Source: SIG578 sp045655125 (lineage in GTDB: Bacteria; Bacillota; Clostridia; Oscillospirales; Ruminococcaceae). From it: DNA of 11,096 bases. Numbering within the stretch: the first letter of the stretch is position 1; every line of letters begins with the position of its first letter. The stretch spans positions 1-11,096 of the forward strand of contig JAZOOR010000030.1 of assembly GCA_045655125.1 (NCBI GenBank), in the 5' to 3' direction. The translations under genes were made by a program, and so were the position numbers. This document shows, piece after piece, positions 1-6,815 of the stretch. Under the pieces are notes generated by a model, which saw nothing but the letters and a program-made list of their open reading frames with translations, was not told the origin of the DNA and did no database searches.

Positions 1-129
1 GCCTGCACCGCCCAAAAATATCTTGTTCTCGCAAAGGATGCTGAGCACGGAATGAGCTATTTTACCGAAAACGAGCGCTATATAGAGGCTATCAGAAATT
101 TATTTGCCGAATGTGAAAAAAGTGCATAA
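1..129 (+). CDS. Alpha/beta hydrolase, C-terminal fragment (5' end outside window)
   Basis: The reading frame is open from base 1 and ends at the TAA at 127-129, so only the last 42 residues are present. They include LVLAKDAEHGMSY followed by a short helical tail (ENERYIEAIRNLFAECEK). In alpha/beta hydrolases a beta strand ending in a conserved Gly/Glu-His close to the C terminus carries the catalytic histidine, and the EHGMSY stretch fits the YqkD-like bacterial hydrolases, which are serine hydrolases of unknown substrate. The nucleophile and acid residues lie upstream of the window and cannot be checked. The glycosylase gene starts 15 bases after this stop, so the two are probably co-transcribed. 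The family call rests on a short tail and is moderate. Confidence 0.6.
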   Translation, partial: ACTAQKYLVLAKDAEHGMSYFTENERYIEAIRNLFAECEKSA

Positions 130-144
130 AAGGACAAAAAAACA

Positions 145-621
145 ATGGAAATTCACAACATTCCCCCACTTTATGACAAAAATTCCCAAATACTGATTTT
201 AGGTTCATTTCCCTCTCAAAAATCTCGGGAAAAGCAGTTTTTCTACGGACATCCGCAGAACCGCTTCTGGCGGGTTTTAGCCGCAGTTTTGGACTGTGAA
301 GTGTCCGAAACAGTAGAAGAAAAACGGGCAATGCTGCTATCTCACGGCATTGCGCTATGGGATGTTATAGAAAGCTGCGAAATAGTCGGCAGCAGCGACT
401 CGAGCATTAAAAATGCAGTTCCTAACGATATTTCTGTAATCTTAAGCGAAAGCAGTGTTAAAAGAATTTTTGTAAACGGCAAGACCGCAGAGAAATACTA
501 TAATAAATACATTTTTCCGCGAATAAAAATCTCTGCCGTTCCTCTTCCCTCCACAAGTCCTGCAAATGCCGCATTTTCTTTAGGAAAGCTAATAGAAAAT
601 TGGAAAATTATTTTAGAGTAA
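145..621 (+). CDS. DNA-deoxyinosine (hypoxanthine) glycosylase, uracil-DNA glycosylase superfamily
   Basis: This 158-residue protein fits the short hypoxanthine-DNA glycosylases (UDG superfamily family 6). Those enzymes remove deaminated adenine from DNA as the first step of base-excision repair in the cytoplasm. Visible motifs are ILILGSFPS (about residues 16-24), the active-site motif HPQNRFW (36-42), whose Asn39 matches the catalytic Asn described for the family, and the DNA-binding loop LPSTSPANA near residues 134-142. Length is normal for the family. The ATG at 145 is preceded by AAAAGGA about 10 bases upstream, and the first motif starts soon after, so the start is secure. It follows the hydrolase tail by 15 bases, suggesting a shared transcript that ends at the hairpin at 629-655. 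No key residue is missing. A T/G-mismatch or uracil specificity cannot be excluded from sequence alone. Confidence 0.87.
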   Translation: MEIHNIPPLYDKNSQILILGSFPSQKSREKQFFYGHPQNRFWRVLAAVLDCEVSETVEEKRAMLLSHGIALWDVIESCEIVGSSDSSIKNAVPNDISVILSESSVKRIFVNGKTAEKYYNKYIFPRIKISAVPLPSTSPANAAFSLGKLIENWKIILE

Positions 622-628
622 AACAAAA

Positions 629-655
629 GGCGCGCTCATCTGAGCGCGCCTTTTT
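629..655. terminator. Bidirectional intrinsic terminator
   Basis: A GC-rich perfect stem, GGCGCGCTC (629-637) with GAGCGCGCC (642-650) and loop ATCT, is flanked by AAAA on the left and TTTTT on the right. It lies 7 bases after the glycosylase stop and 17 bases beyond the stop of the converging P-loop gene. It can therefore end transcription from both sides; the plus-strand T tract is slightly longer. Confidence 0.93.
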
Positions 656-672
656 ATGTGCTTGATATTTAC

Positions 673-1086
673 TTAGTGAGCAACAGCTTCGTATTTAGTA
701 ACACCTGCGGGAAGCTCTGCGGCATCTGCAGAAATAGTGAATACAAAGGTGGTGTCTGCCGAAATCTTATCGATTTTCTCAAGGAAAGCCGCAAGAGCAT
801 CAAAATCTCTGCCGCCAATTTTAATGATAGAATCAACAAAAACATCGGTGATATCGTAGTTTCCTGCGAGAAGACCTGCAAGGAAAGCATAGCACATATC
901 AAAGCCTTTAATCTCATAGCTATCGGTATCAATAAGTCTTGCCTGAGGCTTTAAGTCGTAAGTCAGTGTTGCGCCCTTTTCAACGCACAATACATTACCC
1001 TTTGAGTCCTTAACAGCATCGTGAACCATCTCAATGAGCTTTTTAGTTTTTCCGGTTCCTTTGTTTCCGATAATAAGTTTGATCAT
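673..1086 (-). CDS. Small P-loop NTPase of unknown function
   Basis: This 137-residue protein opens with a textbook Walker A motif, IIGNKGTGKT (about residues 5-14), directly after the first beta strand. A plausible Walker B strand, ITDVFVDSI, lies near residue 80, and FVFTISADAAELP near residue 115 could be a later core strand. This predicts nucleotide binding. No other domain, signal peptide or membrane segment is visible, and the whole protein is only about the size of a minimal P-loop core. Similar small clostridial proteins are sometimes labelled PilT or twitching motility, but nothing here supports motility. An alternative is a thymidine-kinase-like or RecA-like mini ATPase. The start is supported by AGGAGG, with ACGAAACAAC between it and the ATG. 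It lies 68 bases downstream of pgi with no visible terminator between, so it is probably the second gene of a pgi operon. Function is unknown. Confidence 0.8.
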   Translation of the reverse strand: MIKLIIGNKGTGKTKKLIEMVHDAVKDSKGNVLCVEKGATLTYDLKPQARLIDTDSYEIKGFDMCYAFLAGLLAGNYDITDVFVDSIIKIGGRDFDALAAFLEKIDKISADTTFVFTISADAAELPAGVTKYEAVAH

Positions 1087-1154
1087 GTTGTTTCGTCCTC
1101 CTGATTATTTATTTTAACCTTTCACCTAAATCTAAAGGGGAAAAGTAAAGTCAC

Positions 1155-2492
1155 TTAATTTAACTTCTTAAGAAGCTCTGCCTGCATATCCTCATATCCG
1201 GGTTTACCGAGGAGAGCAAACATATTCTTTTTATATGCCTCTACTCCGGGCTGGTTAAAGGGATTTATAGCAAGCATATATCCCGAAATGGCGCAAGCCT
1301 TTTCAAAGAAATAGACCATATAGCCAAATTCATATGAGCTTGCCTCGGGAATATCAAGTATGAGATTTGGAACGCCACCCTCATTATGTGCAAGAATGGT
1401 GCCCTCAAATGCCTTTCTGTTAACCTCGGACATCGTTTTACCTGCGAGGAAATTAAGTCCGTCAAAATTCTCGGGGTCGGCTTCTATCTTGACATCGCGG
1501 TTAGGCTTTCCGATATTTACAACGGTTTCAAAAAGGTTTCTGACCCCGTCCTGAATATACTGGCCCATAGAATGAAGGTCGGTTGAAAAGACGACGGATG
1601 CAGGGAAAATACCCTTTTGGTCTTTGCCCTCACTCTCACCGAAGAGCTGCTTATACCATTCATTCATCATAGCAAAGCGAGGCTCATAGCTGACCATAAT
1701 TTCGGTGGTTTTACCCTTGCGGTAAAGGATATTTCTCATTGCTGCATAGCGGTAGCAATCATTTTTCTCAATATCCTCACATGAGAGAGCTGACATAGCA
1801 TCAGCCGCGCCCTGCATAACCGCATCTAAATCAATGCCTGCAACTGCCATAGGCAAAAGGCCTACCGCGGTGAGCGCCGAATATCTGCCTCCGACATCGT
1901 CGGGCACAACAAAGGTCTGATACCCTTCACGGTCAGACAGCTCTTTAAGGGTTCCGCGAGCCTTATCGGTTGTACAGTAAATGCGCTCGCGAGCGCCCTC
2001 TACTCCATACTTATCTTCAAGGAGCTTTTTGAAAATTCTGAATGCGATAGCCGGCTCGGTTGTTGTTCCCGATTTGGAAATAACATTGACCGAAATATCT
2101 CTTCCCTCACAAATATCCAGAATTTCATTCATATAATCGGCGCTTATGCTATTGCCGACAAAATAGATATCGGGAGTATCCTTTTTAAGATTGTTATACA
2201 TAGGTGAGCGGACAAACTCGATAGCTGCTCTCGCTCCGAGATATGACCCGCCGATACCGATAACAATAAAAACATCGGTATTCTTTTTTATTTTTTCTGC
2301 TGCCTCTTTTATAGCAGCAAACTCTGACTTATCATAATTTTTCGGAAGCTCAAGCCAGCCGAGGAAATCATTACCTAATCCGCTCTTGCTATGAACGGTT
2401 TTATGAGCCGCAAGAACCTCTGATTTTATAGCCTCCATTTCGTGAGGAGCTACAAAGCCTGATGCATACTTTTCAATAAATTTTATTGCCAT
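1155..2492 (-). CDS. pgi: Glucose-6-phosphate isomerase
   Basis: This 445-residue protein interconverts glucose 6-phosphate and fructose 6-phosphate in glycolysis and gluconeogenesis. It has the two SIS-type sugar-phosphate domains. IGIGGSYLG is at 78-86, the phosphate-binding SKSGTTTEP at 139-147 and GGRYS at 201-205. LFGESEGK at 283-290 carries the catalytic glutamate region. HNEGGVPN is in the C-terminal half, and PGVEAYKKN near the end carries the expected catalytic lysine. The length matches the Bacillus-type enzyme. The ATG has AGAGGT 6 bases upstream and a 17-spaced promoter about 40 bases upstream. It is monocistronic or leads into the small P-loop gene 68 bases downstream. It also supplies or drains the glucose-6-phosphate pool that feeds UDP-glucose via the nearby GalU. 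Nothing in the sequence suggests damage. Confidence 0.97.
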   Translation of the reverse strand: MAIKFIEKYASGFVAPHEMEAIKSEVLAAHKTVHSKSGLGNDFLGWLELPKNYDKSEFAAIKEAAEKIKKNTDVFIVIGIGGSYLGARAAIEFVRSPMYNNLKKDTPDIYFVGNSISADYMNEILDICEGRDISVNVISKSGTTTEPAIAFRIFKKLLEDKYGVEGARERIYCTTDKARGTLKELSDREGYQTFVVPDDVGGRYSALTAVGLLPMAVAGIDLDAVMQGAADAMSALSCEDIEKNDCYRYAAMRNILYRKGKTTEIMVSYEPRFAMMNEWYKQLFGESEGKDQKGIFPASVVFSTDLHSMGQYIQDGVRNLFETVVNIGKPNRDVKIEADPENFDGLNFLAGKTMSEVNRKAFEGTILAHNEGGVPNLILDIPEASSYEFGYMVYFFEKACAISGYMLAINPFNQPGVEAYKKNMFALLGKPGYEDMQAELLKKLN

Positions 2493-2529
2493 TTTATTAC
2501 CTCTTTCAAAGGGCTCTTCTTTTTCTTAT

Positions 2530-2558
2530 ATTTTACTACATATTAAACAAATTTTCAA
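2530..2558 (-). promoter_or_regulatory. Sigma-A-type promoter for pgi
   Basis: On the minus strand TTGAAA (2558-2553) and TAAAAT (2535-2530) are separated by exactly 17 bases. This places a start site about 30 bases before the pgi ATG. The region is AT-rich. Similarity to consensus is good (TTGACA/TATAAT with one mismatch each). Confidence 0.75.
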
Positions 2559-2605
2559 GTCTAAGATATGAACATTTTGACATTTTTTTAAATTTCTCCA
2601 ATATG

Positions 2606-3814
2606 TCAAAAAACACAGCTTAAAATTAGAGAAAACGCACGAAGAAAGGTCATTTCCTTAACAGTTTCAGCAGCCTCTACTCCGTATGAGGCATATAACT
2701 TATCATTTACATAAATATCAACCTTGCCTACAGTTTGCCCTTCTTTTACTGGAGCCGCAAGTTCGTTTTCAATACTCAGCCTGCTTTCAATTTTTCCTTT
2801 GTTATTTTTCTCGGTTAAAACTGAGGGCACTGGCTCATTTCTAAGTGTTACACTTTCATTCATTCCACCCTTAACCGAAAGAGTTTTCGGTATTTCCTCG
2901 CTGATTTCAGGGGTTACAATTTCATAATTTGCAAAGCCAAAATCAAGCAGTTTTCTCGCAGCGGCATTTCTTGTTTTGCTATCCTCAAAGCCCATAACCA
3001 CACCTATGAGAGAAAGGCCGTCCCTCTCTGCAGTCGCGGAAAGGCAGCTTCCTGCTCCGTCGGTGGTGCCTGTTTTAAGCCCAGTGGCACCCTTGTAAAA
3101 GCGGATAAGCTTATTGGTGTTTACAAGCTCGGTCTGACCGCCGCGAAGAGTGTCCATCCATATACGAGTATATTCAAAAATTTTCTCGTGCCGCATAAGC
3201 GCGCGCGACATTATTGAGATGTCGCGGGCGGTTGAAAGGTGACCGTCTGCATCAAGTCCCGATGCATTTTTAAAGGTGGTATTTTTCATACCAAGCTCGC
3301 TGGCTCTTGCATTCATCATATTTACAAAGCCATCCTCACTGCCGCCGACAAGCTCAGCCAAAACAACCGCCGCATCGTTTGCTGATTTAATGCAGACAGC
3401 CTTTATGATATCGTCAACACTCATCTGCTCTCCCTCTTTAAGCCATATCTGAGCGCCGCCCATAGAAGCCGCGTGGTCTGAGCAGGTAACCTGTGTTTCA
3501 AGGGTGAATTTGCCGTTTTCCATCGCCTCCATAGTGAGCAGAAGCGTCATTATTTTCGTAATAGAGGCGGGCGGCATTTTGATATCGGCATCGCGTTCAT
3601 ACAGCACCTTACCTGTTGTTTCCTCGATGAGAATAATTGATTTTCCTCCAAGGTTTAATGCCGAGGCATCGGCAATGGCTGCCGTTTCTCCCGATGCCCA
3701 AGAGGGAGCGACAACATAATCGGAAACCGACAACACCTCGTTTGCGCTTACAGAAGTGCAAAGCACTAAACTTAAGCCGAGCATAAAAGCAACATATTTT
3801 ATTATTTTTGACAT
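2606..3814 (-). CDS. dacF: D-alanyl-D-alanine carboxypeptidase, DacF-like low-molecular-weight PBP
   Basis: This 402-residue class S11 penicillin-binding protein trims the terminal D-alanine from peptidoglycan stem peptides outside the membrane, limiting cross-linking. A signal peptide covers about residues 1-24 (basic MSKIIK, hydrophobic core, SVSA cleavage region). The active-site motifs are S84-I-T-K87, S144-A-N146 and K247-T-G249, in the usual order and spacing. A beta-rich PBP5_C-type domain follows from about residue 300, with KEGQTVGKVDIYVND near the end. The tail, FLRAFSLILSCVF, is a short hydrophobic stretch that could act as the membrane anchor. The ATG is preceded by AGGGGG and ATTTTT. 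DacF in Bacillus acts on the forespore/cortex wall, and the presence of a PdaA-like gene at the right edge is in keeping with sporulation. A vegetative DacA role is equally possible. It lies 76 bases after galU, with a hairpin over its ribosome binding site. Confidence 0.93.
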   Translation of the reverse strand: MSKIIKYVAFMLGLSLVLCTSVSANEVLSVSDYVVAPSWASGETAAIADASALNLGGKSIILIEETTGKVLYERDADIKMPPASITKIMTLLLTMEAMENGKFTLETQVTCSDHAASMGGAQIWLKEGEQMSVDDIIKAVCIKSANDAAVVLAELVGGSEDGFVNMMNARASELGMKNTTFKNASGLDADGHLSTARDISIMSRALMRHEKIFEYTRIWMDTLRGGQTELVNTNKLIRFYKGATGLKTGTTDGAGSCLSATAERDGLSLIGVVMGFEDSKTRNAAARKLLDFGFANYEIVTPEISEEIPKTLSVKGGMNESVTLRNEPVPSVLTEKNNKGKIESRLSIENELAAPVKEGQTVGKVDIYVNDKLYASYGVEAAETVKEMTFLRAFSLILSCVF

Positions 3815-3820
3815 AAAAAT

Positions 3821-3858
3821 CCCCCTAACATACAGTTACTAAATTGTATGTCAGAGGG
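3821..3858 (-). promoter_or_regulatory. Hairpin over the dacF ribosome binding site (terminator or translational switch)
   Basis: Read on the minus strand, CCCTCTGACATACA (3858-3845) pairs with TGTATGTTAGGGGG (3834-3821) around a 10-base loop. This gives 14 pairs, of which two are G-U, so the fold is complete only in minus-strand RNA. The 3' arm contains the AGGGGG that serves as the dacF Shine-Dalgarno, and the stem is followed by ATTTTT and the ATG. It could terminate galU transcripts, hide the dacF ribosome binding site in read-through RNA, or both. The 5' arm also contains TACAAT/CATACAAT, a possible -10 box for dacF itself. Confidence 0.6.
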
Positions 3859-3890
3859 AAAAAGGAAATTACAATTTGCCTTGTCGCATT

Positions 3891-4754
3891 TTAAAACTCA
3901 AGATTTTTAAGATACTCGCGAAAATCTGCTCCGATTTCCTTATGTTTAAGGGCGGTTTCAACAATAGCCTTCATCATTCCAAGCTTATTGCCCATATCGT
4001 AACGGGTGCCGATAAAGTCGACTCCTATCATTCCTTCTTTAACTGCAAGCTCACGCATAGCATCTGTAAGCTGAATTTCTCCGCCTGCTCCTGGGGGTGT
4101 TACCTTTAGGATATCGAAAATCTGCGGGGGCAGAACGCACCTTCCGAGTATTGAAAAGAGCGAGAAAACTTCCTCGGGCTTGGGCTTTTCAATCATATCG
4201 GTAATGGAATAGAGATTATCGTGCAGAGGCACAGTTTTCATTGAACTGTATTTACCGATATCAGCCGCCGAAACCTCTTTAATGCCAACAACCCCCTTTC
4301 CATACTCCTCGTATGCTCTACAAAGCTGAGCGCAAACAGGATTGTCACCCATAATTACATCGTCACCATACAGAATAGCAAAAGGCTCGTCCCCGACAAA
4401 CGACTGAGCGCAAAGGATAGCGTGACCCAAGCCACGTGTTTCCTTTTGTCTAACAAAAGAGATATTGGCAAGGCGGGAAATAGACACCACCTCATCATAC
4501 ATCTCTTTTTTACCCGATGCAAGAAGGCGTTCTTCAAGTTCGGGAGCACGGTCAAAATGGTCTTCCATTATGCCCTTTCCGCGATTTGTGATGATAAGAA
4601 TATCTTCTATACCCGAAGCCACCGCTTCCTCAACTATATACTGTATTGCGGGCTTGTCAACAATGTTGAGCATCTCCTTAGGGCAAGCCTTTGATGCGGG
4701 TAGAACCCTTGTTCCAAGGCCTGCTGCGGGAATAACCGCTTTCCTGATTTTCAT
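3891..4754 (-). CDS. galU: UTP-glucose-1-phosphate uridylyltransferase
   Basis: This 287-residue cytoplasmic nucleotidyltransferase makes UDP-glucose from UTP and glucose 1-phosphate, feeding cell-wall polymer and glycolipid synthesis. The N-terminal nucleotide-binding loop AAGLGTRVLPASKACPKEML (10-29) is diagnostic for GalU/GtaB. Other motifs are QKETRGLGHAI (about 103-113), the metal-site YGDD (129-132), and GAGGEIQLTDAM in the C-terminal third. Length is usual. GRCVLPPQIF replaces the more common GRYVL, a mild change. The ATG has GGAGAAA just upstream. It starts 24 bases after the stop of the RING/zinc-ribbon gene and is almost certainly its operon partner. dacF follows after 76 bases with a possible terminator between. 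Confidence 0.96.
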   Translation of the reverse strand: MKIRKAVIPAAGLGTRVLPASKACPKEMLNIVDKPAIQYIVEEAVASGIEDILIITNRGKGIMEDHFDRAPELEERLLASGKKEMYDEVVSISRLANISFVRQKETRGLGHAILCAQSFVGDEPFAILYGDDVIMGDNPVCAQLCRAYEEYGKGVVGIKEVSAADIGKYSSMKTVPLHDNLYSITDMIEKPKPEEVFSLFSILGRCVLPPQIFDILKVTPPGAGGEIQLTDAMRELAVKEGMIGVDFIGTRYDMGNKLGMMKAIVETALKHKEIGADFREYLKNLEF

Positions 4755-4778
4755 AGCACTTTCTCCAATCTTTTTATG

Positions 4779-5780
4779 TTATGCGCCAAACATTCCCGAT
4801 GTGAGCGCAAATGAAAAGCCAAATACTGCAAGATAGATTATCATAAATAGCACTATAACAATGAGTTTATTACTTCCGCCCTTTTTGTTTGCAATCATCC
4901 TAAAATCTTCCTGAGAAGCTGTCGTAGCATCAATTTCAGCGCACAACTTTTTACACTTTTTAAAATACAACCAGTTTGCAAACAGACCGCACAAAAATCT
5001 CATAGCCATACCTGCAACATAGGTTAAAAATGAAAGGTTTGTAATAAGGATTTGCTGCTGAGTGTTTAAATCAAGCGCAAATGTTACGGTAGTACCAAGC
5101 GTCTGAGAAAGCATTTCGTTAGTAAAGCCCATTATAATGCTTGGGATATTGAAAAGGATTGTAAGCACAAGTGTAAGGGCACCTATACCATACATTTTAC
5201 GATAGAAGAAATAAAAGGGAGAAAACAAAAAGGCGCAGGCATTAAAGCTTGTTTTACGACCTGTTTTGAATAACGCCTTGAACTGAGGGATAAATCTGCC
5301 TTGATTTTCACGGACAACCGAGGAAAGCTTCCACGCGGCAACGCCGTCAATTTCTTCGTTGGGATCCTGAGGTATAACAAATGGACCGAAGGGCATACCC
5401 TGAAATCGAGGCTGCTGGGCGCTATCCCCTCTCCCGTTTACAAAGCCCTGCGAGACGGGAGCGCCGCATCTGCTGCAGAAAAGCGACTGCGCGCTGTTTT
5501 TCTGTCCGCAGCGAGAACAAACTATATCAGGCGCGTTATTTTCCTCGCGCTCGCCGTTTTCTTTTTGTTCCTGCCTTATCTTATCATCTATTTTTTCGCG
5601 CTCGCCCTCTAAATCGTAAAATTTATTTTCGCTATGCCACTCGAAGTTTGCACATTTTCCGTTTTGTTTATAGCACTCTCGGTGGTGCGGGGTGCCGCAC
5701 TCAGGGCAGACAACAACATCATCGCCCTCCGAGAAAGCCTTGCCGCAAACGAGGCAAGTTAAATTTGTATATTCAGCCAT
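4779..5780 (-). CDS. RING-finger/zinc-ribbon membrane protein with DUF2628-like C-terminal half
   Basis: This 333-residue protein has three parts. The N terminus resembles the prokaryotic RING finger 1 family: C9-x2-C12, C25-x2-C28, H32/H33, C36 and C43 are placed as zinc ligands. A charged linker (about 56-85, many E/K/R) leads to a second zinc ribbon with C88-x2-C91 and C102-x2-C105. After a Gly/Pro/Gln-rich stretch comes AAWKLSSVVRENQGRFIPQF (148-167), then hydrophobic segments near 180-192, 198-218, 245-273 and 306-328. The C-terminal half looks like the DUF2628 membrane family, so the zinc modules are probably cytoplasmic. The ATG has GGAGGT close upstream and a consensus-like promoter 40 bases before it. 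It is the first gene of a likely operon with galU. No enzymatic role is evident; zinc-dependent protein binding at the membrane is a guess, and ubiquitin-ligase activity should not be assumed. Confidence 0.82.
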   Translation of the reverse strand: MAEYTNLTCLVCGKAFSEGDDVVVCPECGTPHHRECYKQNGKCANFEWHSENKFYDLEGEREKIDDKIRQEQKENGEREENNAPDIVCSRCGQKNSAQSLFCSRCGAPVSQGFVNGRGDSAQQPRFQGMPFGPFVIPQDPNEEIDGVAAWKLSSVVRENQGRFIPQFKALFKTGRKTSFNACAFLFSPFYFFYRKMYGIGALTLVLTILFNIPSIIMGFTNEMLSQTLGTTVTFALDLNTQQQILITNLSFLTYVAGMAMRFLCGLFANWLYFKKCKKLCAEIDATTASQEDFRMIANKKGGSNKLIVIVLFMIIYLAVFGFSFALTSGMFGA

Positions 5781-5820
5781 AAATGACCTCCATAAAAACT
5801 CATTTACTGTCTTTGTGTTA

Positions 5821-5849
5821 ATTATAGTCTATTCATCTATAAAAATCAA
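5821..5849 (-). promoter_or_regulatory. Promoter for the RING/zinc-ribbon gene and galU
   Basis: On the minus strand TTGATT (5849-5844) and a perfect TATAAT (5826-5821) are spaced by 17 bases, about 40 bases before the ATG at 5780. It diverges from the pyridoxal kinase promoter, whose -35 begins 33 bases to the right. Confidence 0.8.
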
Positions 5850-5881
5850 ATCTATTTTGTAAATTTTTTATGTTTGCAGTA

Positions 5882-5910
5882 TTGCATTTGTTAAAATTTA
5901 AGACTATAAT
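5882..5910 (+). promoter_or_regulatory. Promoter for the pyridoxal kinase and ECF S-component operon
   Basis: TTGCAT (5882-5887) and a perfect TATAAT (5905-5910) are spaced by 17 bases. The implied transcript start is near 5917, giving a leader of about 45 bases with no room for a riboswitch. A second TATAAT at 5930-5935 has no fitting -35. No clear operator palindrome was seen between the two divergent promoters. Confidence 0.78.
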
Positions 5911-5962
5911 AAAAAGTAACAAAAATCCTTATAATTTAATTTTGAGGAAAGGAGCGGTCTTT

Positions 5963-6799
5963 TTGAAACCGCCTGTAAAACGGGCTGCTGTTATCAATGA
6001 TTTTTCAGGCTTTGGAAGATGTTCATTATCGGTTGCTCTACCTGTACTTTCAGCAATGGGTATTCAGTGCTGCTCTGTTCCTACCGCTATTCTTTCAAAC
6101 CACACAGGATATCCCGATTATTTCTTCGACAGTTACACCCAAAAACTGCCTGAATATATCAGTAAGTGGAAAAAATTAGGACTTGAATTTGATACTATTT
6201 TTTCGGGATTTCTCGGCTGCGAGGAGCAGATTGAAATAGTGCGCAGCTTCATAAAAGATTTCGGCAGTAAAAATTGCCGCATTATAGTTGACCCCGTTAT
6301 GGGTGACAACGGAAAAATATACGCCACCTACACACCCGAGCTTTGCGAAAAGATGCGTGATTTAACCGAGCTTGCTGATATTATTACCCCTAACATTACT
6401 GAGGCGTGTATTCTCGCAGGTGAAGATTACAGAGGCGAAGAAATTAGTGAGGATTTCGCCAAAAAGCTTTTAGAGGCTCTTTGCAACAAGGGTAGTCGCA
6501 GCGTACTCATAACAGGCATTATTGACGGAGAAAATGTTAATACCTGCGTTTTTGATAAGACTTTGCAAAAAACGCACATTGTAAAAAACCGCCGTATTAA
6601 AAAGGTCTATCCCGGAACGGGGGATTTATTTGCTTCGGTTTTGTGTGGTGCTGTTACAAACGGCTCGGAACTTCTTAATGCTGCACAGCTTGCCGCGAAT
6701 TTTGTAGAAAAAACGACCGAGTATACATCAAGATATCAGACAGACCTAAATGACGGAATTGTATTTGAGCCTTATCTATATAAGTTAGCAGAAAAATAG
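5963..6799 (+). CDS. Pyridoxal/pyridoxamine kinase
   Basis: This is a kinase of the ThiD/PdxK-like fold, which phosphorylates vitamin B6 vitamers in the cytoplasm toward pyridoxal phosphate. The TTG start at 5963 is chosen because AAAGGAG lies 8 bases upstream and the family begins with a few residues before the first strand, here AAVINDFSGFGRCSL. This gives 278 residues. An upstream in-frame ATG at 5870 would add 31 AT-rich residues that overlap the promoter. Motifs are SGFGRCSLSVALPVLSAMG with the vitamer-binding region, TAILSNHTG, VDPVMGDNGKIY, TPNITEACILAG, and the anion-hole/catalytic PGTGDLFASVL near residue 217. All expected residues are present. The ECF S component starts 16 bases downstream with its own ribosome binding site, so the pair form an operon. 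A hydroxymethylpyrimidine (ThiD) substrate is the main alternative, judged less likely from the GFGRCSL and NHTG motifs. Confidence 0.88.
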   Translation: MKPPVKRAAVINDFSGFGRCSLSVALPVLSAMGIQCCSVPTAILSNHTGYPDYFFDSYTQKLPEYISKWKKLGLEFDTIFSGFLGCEEQIEIVRSFIKDFGSKNCRIIVDPVMGDNGKIYATYTPELCEKMRDLTELADIITPNITEACILAGEDYRGEEISEDFAKKLLEALCNKGSRSVLITGIIDGENVNTCVFDKTLQKTHIVKNRRIKKVYPGTGDLFASVLCGAVTNGSELLNAAQLAANFVEKTTEYTSRYQTDLNDGIVFEPYLYKLAEK

Positions 6800-6815
6800 G
6801 TTATTGGAGGAAAAT

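Noticed and set aside
4422..4836. Plus-strand frames opposite galU (4422-4694 and 4465-4836)
   Set aside because: Both are shadows of galU codon structure, with no ribosome binding site and no motif.
5301..5782. Plus-strand frames opposite the RING/zinc-ribbon gene
   Set aside because: They are arginine/alanine-rich antisense translations of a gene with clear cysteine ligands and a promoter on the other strand.
5870..5962. Upstream ATG giving a 31-residue N-terminal extension of the B6 kinase
   Set aside because: The extension covers the promoter (5882-5910), is AT-rich with no family similarity, and a ribosome binding site lies 8 bases before the TTG at 5963, where the family's N terminus begins.
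5911..5962. Riboswitch in the B6 kinase leader
   Set aside because: The leader from the inferred start is only about 45 bases of AT-rich sequence with no stable stem, too short for known vitamin riboswitches.
6804..6815. TTG at 6804 as the start of the ECF S component
   Set aside because: It overlaps the GGAGG site that serves the ATG at 6816 and has no ribosome binding site of its own.
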